A DNA stretch of 64,000 nucleotides. Origin: Chelatococcus asaccharovorans (lineage in GTDB: Bacteria; Pseudomonadota; Alphaproteobacteria; Rhizobiales; Beijerinckiaceae). Made by a program: the position numbers and the translations under genes. Position 1 is the first letter of the stretch, and each line of letters begins with the position of its first letter. This document shows positions 32,115-42,349 of this stretch, one piece after another. The notes below the pieces were generated by a model. It saw only the letters and a program-made list of their open reading frames with translations. It ran no database searches and was not told the origin of the DNA. The stretch lies in contig NZ_QJJK01000003.1 in the NCBI RefSeq assembly GCF_003201475.1, positions 124,001-188,000 on the forward strand, read 5' to 3'.

Positions 32115-32383
32115 TGCACGGCATCGCGCGCCGCCCCGTGGACATCGCGGGCGGGAATCAGCTCTCGGGCCAGCAGCATTTCGTCTTCAGCGAAGGCTTC
32201 GAGGTCGTGGTGCTGGGCGATCTCGTTCAGGCCCACGGCTTCCCGCCACACTCTCCGCCGCCCCCGATGGTCCACGGCTCGCCCTTCGTCTTCATCAACG
32301 CAATTCCCGTGTGCCGCGAGGGCCACCAGGCCTCGTGCGGCCACGCCACGAGCGGCTCACCGCTCGTCTTCCTGGAGACATGA
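32114..32383 (+). CDS. PAAR-domain spike tip
   Basis: 89 residues. MHGIARRPVDIAGGNQLSGQ and GHQASCGHATSGSPLVF form the compact PAAR fold with its Cys and His metal ligands, which sharpens the tail spike. Its start shares a base with the gpV stop (TGATG). Confidence 0.8.
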   Translation: MHGIARRPVDIAGGNQLSGQQHFVFSEGFEVVVLGDLVQAHGFPPHSPPPPMVHGSPFVFINAIPVCREGHQASCGHATSGSPLVFLET

Positions 32384-32385
32384 TC

Positions 32386-32565
32386 ATGCCCCGCTACACC
32401 GTTCTCAAGGCCGGCTTCTTCAACCAGTCCTATCAGGACGAGAAGGCCGTCATCACGCTGACCGAGAAGCAGGCGAAATACCATCTGCTCGCGGGGTCGA
32501 TCGAGCTCACCCGAGAGGACAAACCTGACCCGAAGCCGTCGCCTAAGAAGCCCTCGGGTGACTGA
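32386..32565 (+). CDS. Small structural protein of unknown function
   Basis: 59 residues starting MPRYTVLKAGFFNQSYQDEK. GGAG lies 8 bases before ATG 32386; an ATG at 32380 is an alternative with too short a spacing. The strand-rich start and basic, proline-rich tail give no family. Position between PAAR and gp25 genes suggests a baseplate part. Confidence 0.5.
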   Translation: MPRYTVLKAGFFNQSYQDEKAVITLTEKQAKYHLLAGSIELTREDKPDPKPSPKKPSGD

Positions 32566-32939
32566 TGGACTCGGCGGGCACCAATCCGCTCACAGGCCAA
32601 CTCCTGACGGATTGGGAGCACGTCCAGGCCTCGATTGCGGACATCTTGATCACGCCCATCGGTACGCGCGTGATGCTGCGAGACTACGGCAGCCGACTGA
32701 CCGATCTCATTGACCAGCCGCAGAACCGCATCACGCTCGTCGACTACGTGCTCGCCATCCACGAAGCACTGGATCGCTGGGAGCCCCGCTTCGTGGTGAC
32801 GCAGGTGCTTCTCGAGGCCGCGACCGCAGGTCACCTCACCGTGCAGATCATCGGGCAATACCGGCCGCGGGCGCACCTCGGCGATCTCAAGGTGGCTGAC
32901 GTCCGTTCAATCTTCATCCCTATCCAGCGCGCCGCATAG
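32565..32939 (+). CDS. Baseplate wedge protein gpW/gp25
   Basis: 124 residues. DILITPIGTRVMLRDYGSRL then LIDQP is the highly conserved GPW_gp25 motif; PRFVVTQVLLEA follows. The protein binds the sheath and baseplate wedge. Shares one base with the previous stop. Confidence 0.88.
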   Translation: MDSAGTNPLTGQLLTDWEHVQASIADILITPIGTRVMLRDYGSRLTDLIDQPQNRITLVDYVLAIHEALDRWEPRFVVTQVLLEAATAGHLTVQIIGQYRPRAHLGDLKVADVRSIFIPIQRAA

Positions 32940-32948
32940 GGGCTCCCC

Positions 32949-33875
32949 ATGACCCGCTTCACCGCGTCGACGCTCGACCTGTCGAGCCTCGATCCGGCCT
33001 CGCTGTGGCCGGCGCTCACCTTCCAAGGCTTCACGGACGAGCGAATCCACAGTGCCGAGGGGCTCCTTGCCCGCCTTAGCGCTGCCGGCATCCCGTTCAA
33101 CGTCGAGAACCTCGAAAGCGACATCACGATCAAGGGGCAGGAGACGTCTGCCTATCGTGAGCTCCTCGCGCATCAAGCCATGCGCGATATCGCCCTCGAT
33201 CTGACCGTGGCTTTTGGACGGGGCCGCCTGCTCGATCTCAAGGGGATCGAATACGGCACGACGCGTCTTGTGGTCACGCCCGCCATGAACGGCGCGGACG
33301 CCGTCATGGAAAGCGACGATCGCTTTCGCGCACGCATCCAACTCGCCCCTGAGGCCTTCGGTGGGGCAGGGACGCCCGGCGGTTACATCTACCACGCCAC
33401 GGCGACCTCGCCCGATGTCCATGACGTCGGAGTCGTGATGCTCGGCCGCGGCACTCCGAATGTCACGGTCGAGCTGACCATCATGTCCGCAAGCGGAAAC
33501 GGCGAGCCTTCCGACAGCCTTCTGGAGGATGTGCGGCGGCGGATGCTGTCCGAGAATATCAAGATGCTCACCGACGTCGTGACCGTTCGGAGAGCTGTCG
33601 CGATCCCCTACACGATCGCAGCCGTCTTGCATGTACCGTCAGGCCCTGACCCGGAAGTCATTCGCCAGGCAGCCATCACATCCGTCAACGCCATGGCGTC
33701 TCGTTACCAGCGACTTGCTGGCGGCGTGCCGCATTCGGCCGTCGTCGCTGCGCTCCATGTGGGTGGCGTCGACCACGTCACAGACGTCACGCCGACGAAT
33801 GACGTGCTGACTGAACGCTACCAATTCGGCCGTCTGACGGGGGTCAACGTTTCGATCCAGGTGCTCCGTGGTTGA
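32949..33875 (+). CDS. Baseplate protein J
   Basis: 308 residues. LTVAFGRGRLLDLKGIEYGT, FRARIQLAPEAFGGAGTPGG then YIYHATATS, and VTVELTIMSASGNGEPSDSL match the baseplate_J family that forms the wedge ring. It overlaps the gpI gene by 8 bases. Confidence 0.88.
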   Translation: MTRFTASTLDLSSLDPASLWPALTFQGFTDERIHSAEGLLARLSAAGIPFNVENLESDITIKGQETSAYRELLAHQAMRDIALDLTVAFGRGRLLDLKGIEYGTTRLVVTPAMNGADAVMESDDRFRARIQLAPEAFGGAGTPGGYIYHATATSPDVHDVGVVMLGRGTPNVTVELTIMSASGNGEPSDSLLEDVRRRMLSENIKMLTDVVTVRRAVAIPYTIAAVLHVPSGPDPEVIRQAAITSVNAMASRYQRLAGGVPHSAVVAALHVGGVDHVTDVTPTNDVLTERYQFGRLTGVNVSIQVLRG

Positions 33876-35121
33876 ACCGGTCTCGCTGCTGCCTCCCTCA
33901 GCCAATCGTTGGGAGCTCGCGCATGAGCTGACTGACGCCTGGCGGTGGTCACAGCTCGATCCGCACTGGATTGTCAGGCAAACCAGCCCGCTGACGTGCG
34001 ACCCAACCGTATTGCCGGTCTTGGCCTGGGATCGCTCCGTCGATCTTTGGGACAACAGCTGGCCGATCGAGAAGAAGCGCCACATCGCATCGATCTCGTT
34101 CCAACTACATCGCGCGAAAGGCACGCTGGGAGGGATCAAAGCCCATGTGTCGATCATGGGCGGACGGATCATTAAGGCTACCGTCCCTCCGGCGAAAACC
34201 TTCCTGATGCCGAAGCTGACGGATGAGGAGCGACAGTCCTTCCTGGCCCGCTTCCCGCAGTTGCGCATCTATCCCTATCGCGTGCGCGAACAGGATCGCT
34301 TCATCACCACCACCAACGGGTCGATGGGACTGAAGATGTCCTTTGTCGGCCACATGTTCCCCCGTGACACGCGCGCCTACGACCGCTACCGCCGCGAGGC
34401 GCGGCTTTGGGATCGCGGCGTTGAGACGGTGCTGACCTACAAGGAGGTCCGCCGCGAAGTCTTTGACGGATTCACAGCCTACGATTTCGAGCAAATCATC
34501 CTTCCGCAAGTCGCGTCAGGCGCGATCTATGCGGGCCAACGGCCGAAGACGCGTATCTTCTTCGGCCCGGCCGGTGTCCGGGAGCGGATCATCTCGCTGC
34601 GGATCGATCGCAGCTACGCCTTCACGCTCGGCAATCGCAGCTATCAGACCATCGTGCCATCGCTTGACCCGATCCAGGTCGAACCCGAGCTCGTGAAAGC
34701 ACCCGGTGTTGCGCCCGCGAAGGCGACGTTCCCCACGCGTTTCGTCGGCACGACCTTCCTGCCGCCTTCGACCGCCTGGGAGCGGATTTACGAGTGCACT
34801 TACCTGTGGGACCCGACGCGCTTGCCGGAGGCTCGGCGGCGCTGGACCCACATCGGATACACCCGCCTCGGCATGCCGGCTTACAACGCCGAACTGCAAG
34901 TTGAGATCCGGGGCAAGCGCTCACGGTACGCAGCAGGGCGCTTTCTGCGTGGTCACCTCATGGAATCGAGCCGCGCGCCACTCGACAAGGTCTGCCACGC
35001 GGTCGGCGTCTCGAAGAGCGCCCGCGACAAGATCCTTCTCGAAACCAAAACCCTACGTCCGCCCCGACTCGGCGACCGTCTCAAGGTCGGCTTCCGCTTG
35101 GGCATGCTTGTGAGGAATTAA
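33868..35121 (+). CDS. Phage tail protein I
   Basis: 417 residues from GTG. The N-terminal 130 residues (LAWDRSVDLWDNSWPIEKKR, RAKGTLGGIKAHVSIMGG) are gpI. The remaining 280 residues form an unusual C-terminal extension that is beta-rich and likely carries the next fibre. Larger than the P2 protein (about 175). Confidence 0.82.
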   Translation: MVEPVSLLPPSANRWELAHELTDAWRWSQLDPHWIVRQTSPLTCDPTVLPVLAWDRSVDLWDNSWPIEKKRHIASISFQLHRAKGTLGGIKAHVSIMGGRIIKATVPPAKTFLMPKLTDEERQSFLARFPQLRIYPYRVREQDRFITTTNGSMGLKMSFVGHMFPRDTRAYDRYRREARLWDRGVETVLTYKEVRREVFDGFTAYDFEQIILPQVASGAIYAGQRPKTRIFFGPAGVRERIISLRIDRSYAFTLGNRSYQTIVPSLDPIQVEPELVKAPGVAPAKATFPTRFVGTTFLPPSTAWERIYECTYLWDPTRLPEARRRWTHIGYTRLGMPAYNAELQVEIRGKRSRYAAGRFLRGHLMESSRAPLDKVCHAVGVSKSARDKILLETKTLRPPRLGDRLKVGFRLGMLVRN

Positions 35122-35122
35122 C

Positions 35123-37429
35123 ATGGAGCGCTCGGTCATCTTCCGTGACCGCCAAGAGTTGCAGTCCAGCGATCTTGGCAACCAGCAGGGCTTTGCGCGC
35201 GACAGTATCGATCACGTTGTCCAGGATGCGGTGACGGCCGGCGTTCGCCGCTATACCGGCTTCGCCGTCACGAAGACCGGAGCCAACCAGGTGACGGTTT
35301 CGGGCGGGCGCTTCTATGCGAACGGTCCGGTCTATTTCAAGGCGGAAGACACCGTCATCGATCTGTTCAACGTGATGCCGCTGCTGACCAAGAAGAAGGT
35401 CGCAATCACGGTCTACGGCACGACGATCGAAGTCGACGTTCAACCGCGTGACTTCCTCGTCGATCCCGAGACAGGCGCGACTGAGCCGGAATCCGTGGCC
35501 ATGGAGCAGCGGCGCCGCGCCGAGGTCGGCTCTGTGGCCGGCTCGGAAGCGCCGGACCCGCAAGCTCCCGCGGTCGACGCGAATTATCTGATCATCGCCT
35601 ATGTGACCCTCGACCCCAACGAAGTCATTCAGGTGGAGCAAGTCGAGGCAAACCGCCTCCCGTCCGTCGCCGGCAATGCCGCGGCGATCACCGACTTGTC
35701 CAACTGGCGCAATCAGACAGGCCGACGGATCGATACCGTCGTCACCGACGTGGCGAACATCAAGGATTCGCTGGAGCTCTACGCGACTGACGATGATATC
35801 CGCAAGATCTGGGACAAGTTCGCGCAGATCGAAAAAGATATCGCGCAGCCGGCCGCCTATGTCCTCTATGAAACGGATTATCTGCTCGACCCGGCGACCG
35901 GTGATCCCGCTGAGGCTGGCTATTCGGCCGTGCACGACGAAGGCATTCGTTTCCCGAATGCGGCCAGCAATCTCCTCTCCCCTGATGTTCTTGCTCTCTA
36001 CAATCCAACCGACCCGGCGATCGTCATCAACTCGAACTTCATCCTCCCCAAGTTCGACGACACGATCCGCCTCGATTGCACCGGCTATACCGGCGAGATT
36101 AATATCGGCGAGTACGTCTTCTCGAATACTGAGATCGTACAGCTTACCCGCACGCGCGAACGCATTCGCTACGGTGAGACTTTCATCGTCTGCACCAACT
36201 CCAACTATTGGCGACTTGGGCAATACGATCCGATCAGTCACACGCTGCGGTACAACGGCGAGACCTTCGAGGTCGTCAACTGGCAGGACGTTCAGAACCA
36301 GCAGGGCCTGCGCCTTCAGCACTACCAGGTGCGCCTCAAGCGCATGTTCGTCGATACGGTCGAAGAGAACTACTGGGATCGGGTCACCTCGACCGCCACG
36401 ATCTCGGGCCAGAAGGTCGCCCAGACCTTCCTATGGGCGGCCGATGGCTGGCTGAGCGCTGTCGGGCTTTATTTCTCGCGCGTCGCCGCTACGGGCAATG
36501 TGGAGGTGCTGATCGCCGAGACGTTCCTCGGTCAGCCCGACATGAACAAGGTGCTCGCCCGCGTTACCCTGAACCGCGCCGACATCCAGGTGGGCACTGG
36601 CAACGCCAGCGCGGGCCTCCCGAACATTCGCGAGACCAAGGTGCCAATCCAGCCGACCCTCCTCAAGGGCGGCCAGCGCTATGCCTTGATCGTCAATGCC
36701 AACGCCCAGCACTATCTGGCGACGACAACCGCCGACAATGCCGTCATTAACGGGACCTGCTTCCGCACTACCGACGGCGGCTACTTCCTCGGCGACCTTG
36801 TCACTGACATTAAGCTGCGGTTCTACGGGGCCCAATTCCGCTCCAACCGCGCGACCGTACAGTTCGCGCCCTATTCGCTGGTCGGCGGCGTGACGTGGGT
36901 CGATCTGACCTATGAGGCCAATATCCCAGCGGCGACCATGCTCACCTGGGAAGCCTATGTGGATAACCGGTGGCAGCCGTTCGACCCTGGTGATAACGGC
37001 GTCGATTTCACCGTTCCTCCAGCCGTCTTGCAGATCCGCGCCGTGTTCACAGGCACCAAGGATCTCATGCCCGGCATTGGCATTGGAACCAAGTCCCGCG
37101 TGCTGTATGGCCGCGGCGCGACGGCTTTCAACTGGGCGTCTGACAACAAGCACCTGCCCTCCGGCTGTGACAACTTCAAGATCATGACGCGGCTGGAGAG
37201 TTTCGACGCTGGCGTCCACACCTGCGCCGTCACCCTAAAGGAAGGATCGACGACGCACACTGCCGTCGCGGTCCAGGATCGCATCGTCGAGGGCGGCGCG
37301 ATCGAGCGCACGTCCACTTTCGCCCTCGGCGGCAACATCACCGACTACAAGATCAAGATCGCGGGGACCACGGCATCCGCCATCAACCCGTTCCTGGTCT
37401 CGATTATCCGCCACTACGCGACCACGTGA
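35123..37429 (+). CDS. DUF4815 tail fibre/baseplate protein
   Basis: 768 residues. The start (MERSVIFRDRQELQSSDLGN) and TVSGGRFYANGPVYFKAED are DUF4815, seen in large myovirus tail proteins next to gpI. Long beta-rich C-terminal domains with several GYTGEI-like turns may bind the host surface. The start is one base after the gpI stop. Confidence 0.75.
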   Translation: MERSVIFRDRQELQSSDLGNQQGFARDSIDHVVQDAVTAGVRRYTGFAVTKTGANQVTVSGGRFYANGPVYFKAEDTVIDLFNVMPLLTKKKVAITVYGTTIEVDVQPRDFLVDPETGATEPESVAMEQRRRAEVGSVAGSEAPDPQAPAVDANYLIIAYVTLDPNEVIQVEQVEANRLPSVAGNAAAITDLSNWRNQTGRRIDTVVTDVANIKDSLELYATDDDIRKIWDKFAQIEKDIAQPAAYVLYETDYLLDPATGDPAEAGYSAVHDEGIRFPNAASNLLSPDVLALYNPTDPAIVINSNFILPKFDDTIRLDCTGYTGEINIGEYVFSNTEIVQLTRTRERIRYGETFIVCTNSNYWRLGQYDPISHTLRYNGETFEVVNWQDVQNQQGLRLQHYQVRLKRMFVDTVEENYWDRVTSTATISGQKVAQTFLWAADGWLSAVGLYFSRVAATGNVEVLIAETFLGQPDMNKVLARVTLNRADIQVGTGNASAGLPNIRETKVPIQPTLLKGGQRYALIVNANAQHYLATTTADNAVINGTCFRTTDGGYFLGDLVTDIKLRFYGAQFRSNRATVQFAPYSLVGGVTWVDLTYEANIPAATMLTWEAYVDNRWQPFDPGDNGVDFTVPPAVLQIRAVFTGTKDLMPGIGIGTKSRVLYGRGATAFNWASDNKHLPSGCDNFKIMTRLESFDAGVHTCAVTLKEGSTTHTAVAVQDRIVEGGAIERTSTFALGGNITDYKIKIAGTTASAINPFLVSIIRHYATT

Positions 37430-37436
37430 GGGATCA

Positions 37437-37622
37437 ATGGCCACGCCTAAGAAACCCGAAGACGACAAGCCCTACGAGGACGACGCCTTCTACGCCGTCA
37501 CGATTGTGAAACCAGCCGATCGTCAGGGCATTCAGTGGCGGCCCGACCAGCAGTATCCCTCGGTCAAAGGACTCCTCCTGAACCAGATCACAGACCTGAT
37601 CGGCGAAGCGCGAAAGCTCTGA
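37437..37622 (+). CDS. Small fibre-associated protein
   Basis: 61 residues starting MATPKKPEDDKPYEDDAFYA. Acidic N-terminus and a short C-terminal helix. Placed between two fibre genes and touching the next start, it is probably a connector or chaperone. No family recognised. Confidence 0.5.
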   Translation: MATPKKPEDDKPYEDDAFYAVTIVKPADRQGIQWRPDQQYPSVKGLLLNQITDLIGEARKL

Positions 37623-37623
37623 A

Positions 37624-38832
37624 ATGGTCGATCTGTACCGATTCGCGGACGATACCCTACTGACGACGGATTTCTTCAACCGTCTGTTCGGGGACATCGA
37701 TGGCCGCCTCAAAGGGAGTGAGGCCAGCCGTGACAATATCGAGACGCGCACAGAGGCGGCCATCTCGGCTTTCAATCAGCGTGTCAATGCCGTTCTAGCG
37801 GAGTTCGTCGCGTCGATCACCGGTATCGCGCAGGTCGGCGCGCTGTCAAATATCAGCGCTTCCGGCAACGTCGAGATCGCTCTCGGGCCGCGCATGGTGA
37901 CGGTGTGGCCACAATATCGCGGCCAGGTGACTATTCCAGCCTATGCTTACCTGACCGCTGCGAACGATCCCAGCCTCTCAATGGGTGGCCCGATCAGCGG
38001 CTACGATGCGAATACCGGCGAACTCACCGTCAATGCCATTGTGGCTAACGGCGCTGGTAGTGCGCTGGACTGGCGTATCGGGATCTCGGCCTCCAACACC
38101 TTCTTTCCCGAGCAGGAGATCTCTGGCAGTCAGATCCGCTTCCGCCGTCCTGATGGCTCCTGGGGCGACTGGCTCGAGGTTGGTGGCGGCGATATTTCAT
38201 CGATTTCCGGCCTTCCAGCGGCGCTTGCGTCGAAGGCGAACCAAGCTGACGTAGTGGCTGCGCTCGCCGAGAAGGCGACTATCACAGCGCTGACAGAGGG
38301 CTTGGCGCTCAAGGCGGCGATCTCGCACCTGCATACCATTGCGAACATCACCGGCCTCCAAGCTGCGCTCGACGCGAAGGCGGCGATCACGCACGTTCAC
38401 GACATGACGAATATCAACGGCCTGGCCGACGCCTTGGCCGCGAAGGCTGCCGCGGCCGCGGTGCTGGCGCTGTCCGGCGGCACGTTGACCGGGCTGCTGA
38501 ACGTCAAGACACAGTCCGTCGCAACCGTCGACCTGAACAACATTACCGGCTCGGTGGCCCTGAACCTGAGCAACGCGAACCATTTTCGCGGGACAGTAAC
38601 GGGCAACACCACCTTTACGATCACCGGAGCCCCAGTGTCCGGCGTTGCTTTCCCAATCATTCTCGAGCTGACCAACCCCGGTTCCAAGACCTTGACATTC
38701 CCGTCCGGCGCGAAATGGCCGGGCGGAACTCAGCCAGCCTTCACCGTCTCGGGTGTCGACATCATCGTCGGCATCAGCCGCGACGCAGGCGCGACGATCC
38801 GCTGGGCACTGTCCCAGAAGGACAGCAAGTAA
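37624..38832 (+). CDS. Tail fibre protein
   Basis: 402 residues. N-terminal region MVDLYRFADDTLLTTDFFNR. The middle has repeats built on GLQAALDAKA and HTIANI/HDMTNI (residues 190-290) typical of trimeric fibre shafts. The C-terminus is beta-rich. Shares two bases with the next start. Confidence 0.72.
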   Translation: MVDLYRFADDTLLTTDFFNRLFGDIDGRLKGSEASRDNIETRTEAAISAFNQRVNAVLAEFVASITGIAQVGALSNISASGNVEIALGPRMVTVWPQYRGQVTIPAYAYLTAANDPSLSMGGPISGYDANTGELTVNAIVANGAGSALDWRIGISASNTFFPEQEISGSQIRFRRPDGSWGDWLEVGGGDISSISGLPAALASKANQADVVAALAEKATITALTEGLALKAAISHLHTIANITGLQAALDAKAAITHVHDMTNINGLADALAAKAAAAAVLALSGGTLTGLLNVKTQSVATVDLNNITGSVALNLSNANHFRGTVTGNTTFTITGAPVSGVAFPIILELTNPGSKTLTFPSGAKWPGGTQPAFTVSGVDIIVGISRDAGATIRWALSQKDSK

Positions 38833-39761
38833 TGCTCTGGGAATACATGCTCGGCTCGGGTGAGGAGGCTCTGCCGCCTGATATCTGGCTGATGATGGGC
38901 GGCCCGTCGTACAGCGGGCCGTGGAAGGCGGCTGGCTCCTCTGATGGCGTGAACTTTGAGTTCCGCGGTGACGCCTTCCCCGGCTCCTCGTTCAACGTAT
39001 GCCGGGGGGCTGGGCGTTGGGTTTCCATCGCCACTACCAACGAGGTCTTCACATCGGTCGACGGGCTTGATTGGACGAGCGCAGGTATGCTGCCAGTCCC
39101 GGACGGCACCACGATCAATTGCATGGCTTTTGCGAACGGCCTGTTCGTCGCCGCTGGCACCGGCGGGCGCCTGGTTACCTCTCCCGATGGCCTGACGTGG
39201 ACTCTTCGGACATCGAATTTCCCAAGCGGGCAGATCGGCGCCGTCGCCTATGGGAATGGCATTTGGATGGCCGTTGGCTCGTCGCAAAATGTCATCACAT
39301 CGACAAATGGCACGACGTGGGCAGCCAAGACCAACTCGCTACCGGCGAGCAATCTAACAGGCGCCATCTATGCTATGGGCATGTGGGTGGTTATTGGGAC
39401 CGCAGGGCTTCTTGCCACATCCGCGAATAATGGGACCAGCTGGACCGTCCGCAATCTTTTCGCTGGAAGCAAGAACGTCATGACTATTGCCTTCACGGGC
39501 ACGGCTTTCTTCGCCGCAGCGACGGACGGCGTAGATCATGTCGGCTACGTCTCAACGAACGGCACCGCATGGTCGATGCTCGTGACATGGACTGACATGC
39601 AACCCGTCAAGATCACATCTGGCGGCAGTCGGATGGCCCTGCTGGGGTACGATGGGGCAACCCCCTTTGTGAAGACGAGCACGAACCACGGGGCGAGCTG
39701 GTCGCCGATCACGATACCGGCCGAGCTCGCCTACGTCGGCGCAATTGCATACGCGGGATAA
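38832..39761 (+). CDS. Tail-associated beta-propeller-like protein
   Basis: 309 residues from ATG 38832, which overlaps the fibre stop. It holds about six repeats of the kind F(V/T)S.DGLDWT.., MAFANGLFVAAGTGGRLVTS and PDGLTWTLRT. These resemble BNR/sialidase or YCF48-type propellers. It may bind sugars on the host. No catalytic residues identified. Confidence 0.62.
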   Translation: MLWEYMLGSGEEALPPDIWLMMGGPSYSGPWKAAGSSDGVNFEFRGDAFPGSSFNVCRGAGRWVSIATTNEVFTSVDGLDWTSAGMLPVPDGTTINCMAFANGLFVAAGTGGRLVTSPDGLTWTLRTSNFPSGQIGAVAYGNGIWMAVGSSQNVITSTNGTTWAAKTNSLPASNLTGAIYAMGMWVVIGTAGLLATSANNGTSWTVRNLFAGSKNVMTIAFTGTAFFAAATDGVDHVGYVSTNGTAWSMLVTWTDMQPVKITSGGSRMALLGYDGATPFVKTSTNHGASWSPITIPAELAYVGAIAYAG

Positions 39762-39767
39762 TCATCG

Positions 39768-41963
39768 ATGACATCGTATGATACGCGCGCCAGCGCGACT
39801 GCGCTGGCGGCGATCGATATCGCTCGTGGTGTCCTGACTGATGCCAACCGATCGCTGACCGCCGCCACTGCTCAGAACGATCGCGCGCAATCCGCTGAGG
39901 CACGGATCTCCGCCACACTGGCTTCCTTTAAGGTCCCGCATCGGTGGGTAGGCACCCGCCTCGATATTCTCGGGCCTGAAGGCTTTGTGGACGGCGCGGA
40001 TCTTGTTGGCCCACCCGGCTCTCCTGGCAGTAACGGCGACAGCGCCTACCAGATCTGGTTGGCCGCCGGAAATACGGGGTCGATCTCGGACTTTCTGCAG
40101 GCTCTGCGCGGTAACCGAGGCGACCCCGGCCCCAGCGTCTATGAGTTCTGGTTGGCGCAGGGGAATGTCGGCACGGAAGCTGAGTTTCTCGCGAGCCTCG
40201 TTGGCCCTACAGGCGCGAGTGCCTACCAAGCTTGGCTCGACGAAGGCAACACCGGGTCGGCAGCGGAGTTCATCGAAGCGCTCCGGGGGCCGCCCGGTTT
40301 GGACGGCCGAAACGGCACCCGCTGGTATGCGACCTTCAACGCCGCGCCTTCGGCTGGTCTTGGCTACAACGACGACTTCGCGATCGATCTGGTCACCGGG
40401 AACGTCTACGAGAAGGCATCTGGCACTTGGCAAGATAGCGGTTACAGCCTCATTGGACCGCCAGGTGCTGGCAGCGGCGACTTCTCCGGCCCGGCCGGTG
40501 CGGTAACTGACAACATCATCCTTTTCGCGAGTGGCACGGGTAAACTTGGCAAGGACTCGGGGAAGAAGCTCAGCGACCTGGCCACAGCCGGCCACGGGCA
40601 CTCCGACGCCACGACTGGAGTCTCTGGCTTCATGTCGGCGACCGACAAGACGAAGCTCAACGGGATCGCATCGGGCGCCACGGCGAACTCCAGCGACTCC
40701 ACTCTGCTGAACCGAGCGAACCACACCGGAACGCAGGCCATCTCGACGATCGACGGCCTATCCACCGCGCTGGCGGATAAGGCTGATGCAGACGATGTCG
40801 CCATGGCACTGGTGTCGAAGGTGGACGCTGTTGACCTGGCTACCGTGGCCACAAGTAACAGCTACGTCGACCTCGACGACAAGCCGAACATACCCTCTGT
40901 GCCGGCGGATATAGGCGCCGCTCCGGTCAGCCATGGTCACATTATCAGCGATGTTTCAGGCCTGCAGACAGCGCTGGACGGCAAGCAACCACTTGCGTCG
41001 CTCCTGACCAATATCGCCGCGCTCACGATGATCGCTGATCGGCTGATCTATGGGACGGGCGCCGGCACGGTAGGGCTTGCGACGCTGACAAGTCACGCCA
41101 GATCGCTCTTGGCGGCCGCGGATGGGGCGGTATCACGCTCTGTGATCGGCGCTGAGGCTGCGGCCAACAAGGGCGCGAACAACGGCTATGCGGGACTGGA
41201 CAGTGGCGGCAAGGTGCCTGTGGCGCAACTGCCTGCGGCCGTTCTTGGCGCTATGTCCTACCAGGGCACGTGGAATGCCAACACCAATAGCCCGACCATC
41301 CCGGCCGCGTCCAGCGGCAACAAGGGCTACTTTTACAAGGTCTCGACAGCTGGCACGACCTCTGTCAGCGGGATCAGCGATTGGGGTGTCGGCGATTGGA
41401 TCGTGTCGAACGGCACGAGCTGGGACAAGATCGATAATACCGACGCGGTGACGTCCGTCGCCGGCCTCGTAGGTGCGATCACAGGCAGCTCGCTCAAGAC
41501 CGCCATTGGCCTGCTGAAAGGCGACGTCGGCCTCGGTAGCGTCGATAACACCGCTGATGCAGACAAGCCGGTTTCGACAGCACAGGCCGCCGCCATCAAG
41601 GCCAAACCTGAGACGATCGTCCTCGCCTGCAGCGACCTCACGTCAGCGATTTCGGCGGGTACGAACAAGGCCTACCTCCGTATGCCCTATGCCTTCACCC
41701 TGACAGCGGTCAAAGCCTCTTTCCTGACCGCGCAGGCGTCCGGCAATATCTTCACTGTCGACGTCAACAAGAACGGCACGACGGTGCTATCGACGAAGCT
41801 CACCATAGACAACACCGAGAAGACTTCCGCCACGGCCGCCACAGCTGCCGTGATCTCGGTGTCGAGTTTTTCTGCGGACGATGAAGTCACGATTGACGTT
41901 GACCAGATCGGCAACGGGTCGGCCCGCGGCCTGGAAGTCACGCTCGTGGGGTACCAGACGTGA
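39768..41963 (+). CDS. Large tail fibre with collagen-like and repeat shaft
   Basis: 731 residues. Collagen-like GPPGSPGSNG, GNRGDPGP and GPPGLDG stretches link three copies of an AYQIWLAAGNTGSISDFLQA-type repeat. Later HTGTQAISTIDGLSTALADK then ADADD and HIISDVSGLQTALDGKQ shaft repeats follow. The C-terminal third is beta-rich. Such trimeric fibres adsorb to the host. Confidence 0.75.
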   Translation: MTSYDTRASATALAAIDIARGVLTDANRSLTAATAQNDRAQSAEARISATLASFKVPHRWVGTRLDILGPEGFVDGADLVGPPGSPGSNGDSAYQIWLAAGNTGSISDFLQALRGNRGDPGPSVYEFWLAQGNVGTEAEFLASLVGPTGASAYQAWLDEGNTGSAAEFIEALRGPPGLDGRNGTRWYATFNAAPSAGLGYNDDFAIDLVTGNVYEKASGTWQDSGYSLIGPPGAGSGDFSGPAGAVTDNIILFASGTGKLGKDSGKKLSDLATAGHGHSDATTGVSGFMSATDKTKLNGIASGATANSSDSTLLNRANHTGTQAISTIDGLSTALADKADADDVAMALVSKVDAVDLATVATSNSYVDLDDKPNIPSVPADIGAAPVSHGHIISDVSGLQTALDGKQPLASLLTNIAALTMIADRLIYGTGAGTVGLATLTSHARSLLAAADGAVSRSVIGAEAAANKGANNGYAGLDSGGKVPVAQLPAAVLGAMSYQGTWNANTNSPTIPAASSGNKGYFYKVSTAGTTSVSGISDWGVGDWIVSNGTSWDKIDNTDAVTSVAGLVGAITGSSLKTAIGLLKGDVGLGSVDNTADADKPVSTAQAAAIKAKPETIVLACSDLTSAISAGTNKAYLRMPYAFTLTAVKASFLTAQASGNIFTVDVNKNGTTVLSTKLTIDNTEKTSATAATAAVISVSSFSADDEVTIDVDQIGNGSARGLEVTLVGYQT

Positions 41964-42337
41964 GCTTGATCATTAATCCGTATGTCTTCGCAGCCGCAGC
42001 GGTGCCCGTCGGTGGCACCCTAACTGTTGGATCGAACAGTTCTAGTAGAGGATACTCGACCGGAGCGTTCACTTACGGTTCGGTCACGCATCCATTGGTT
42101 TTTTCACGGTTTGCGTGGACGACAGACTCGCCTTCGCAAGTAAGTGGAGGTGACCTCATTATGAAAACCAACGTTGGGTCCCTCATTATTAACGGCGTCA
42201 CAATAGATCTATCGGCTCTCGAAGATTTCGGTGGTGGCCTCTGGGGAAGAGCAAGCTTTACGAATTTCGGCTCGAATTTCACAACTACCAACGGCGCGAC
42301 CGTAGCCTACCAGCTGGTCGGCGTTCCCGGCACATAG
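41960..42337 (+). CDS. Small beta-rich fibre accessory protein
   Basis: 125 residues from GTG, overlapping the fibre stop. Starts MSLIINPYVFAAAAVPVGG, common at the N-terminus of small tail accessory proteins. Thr, Ser and Gly rich, strand-forming. Lower GC than its neighbours. May be a fibre tip or chaperone. Confidence 0.5.
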   Translation: MSLIINPYVFAAAAVPVGGTLTVGSNSSSRGYSTGAFTYGSVTHPLVFSRFAWTTDSPSQVSGGDLIMKTNVGSLIINGVTIDLSALEDFGGGLWGRASFTNFGSNFTTTNGATVAYQLVGVPGT

Positions 42338-42349
42338 CGAGCGGGGCTC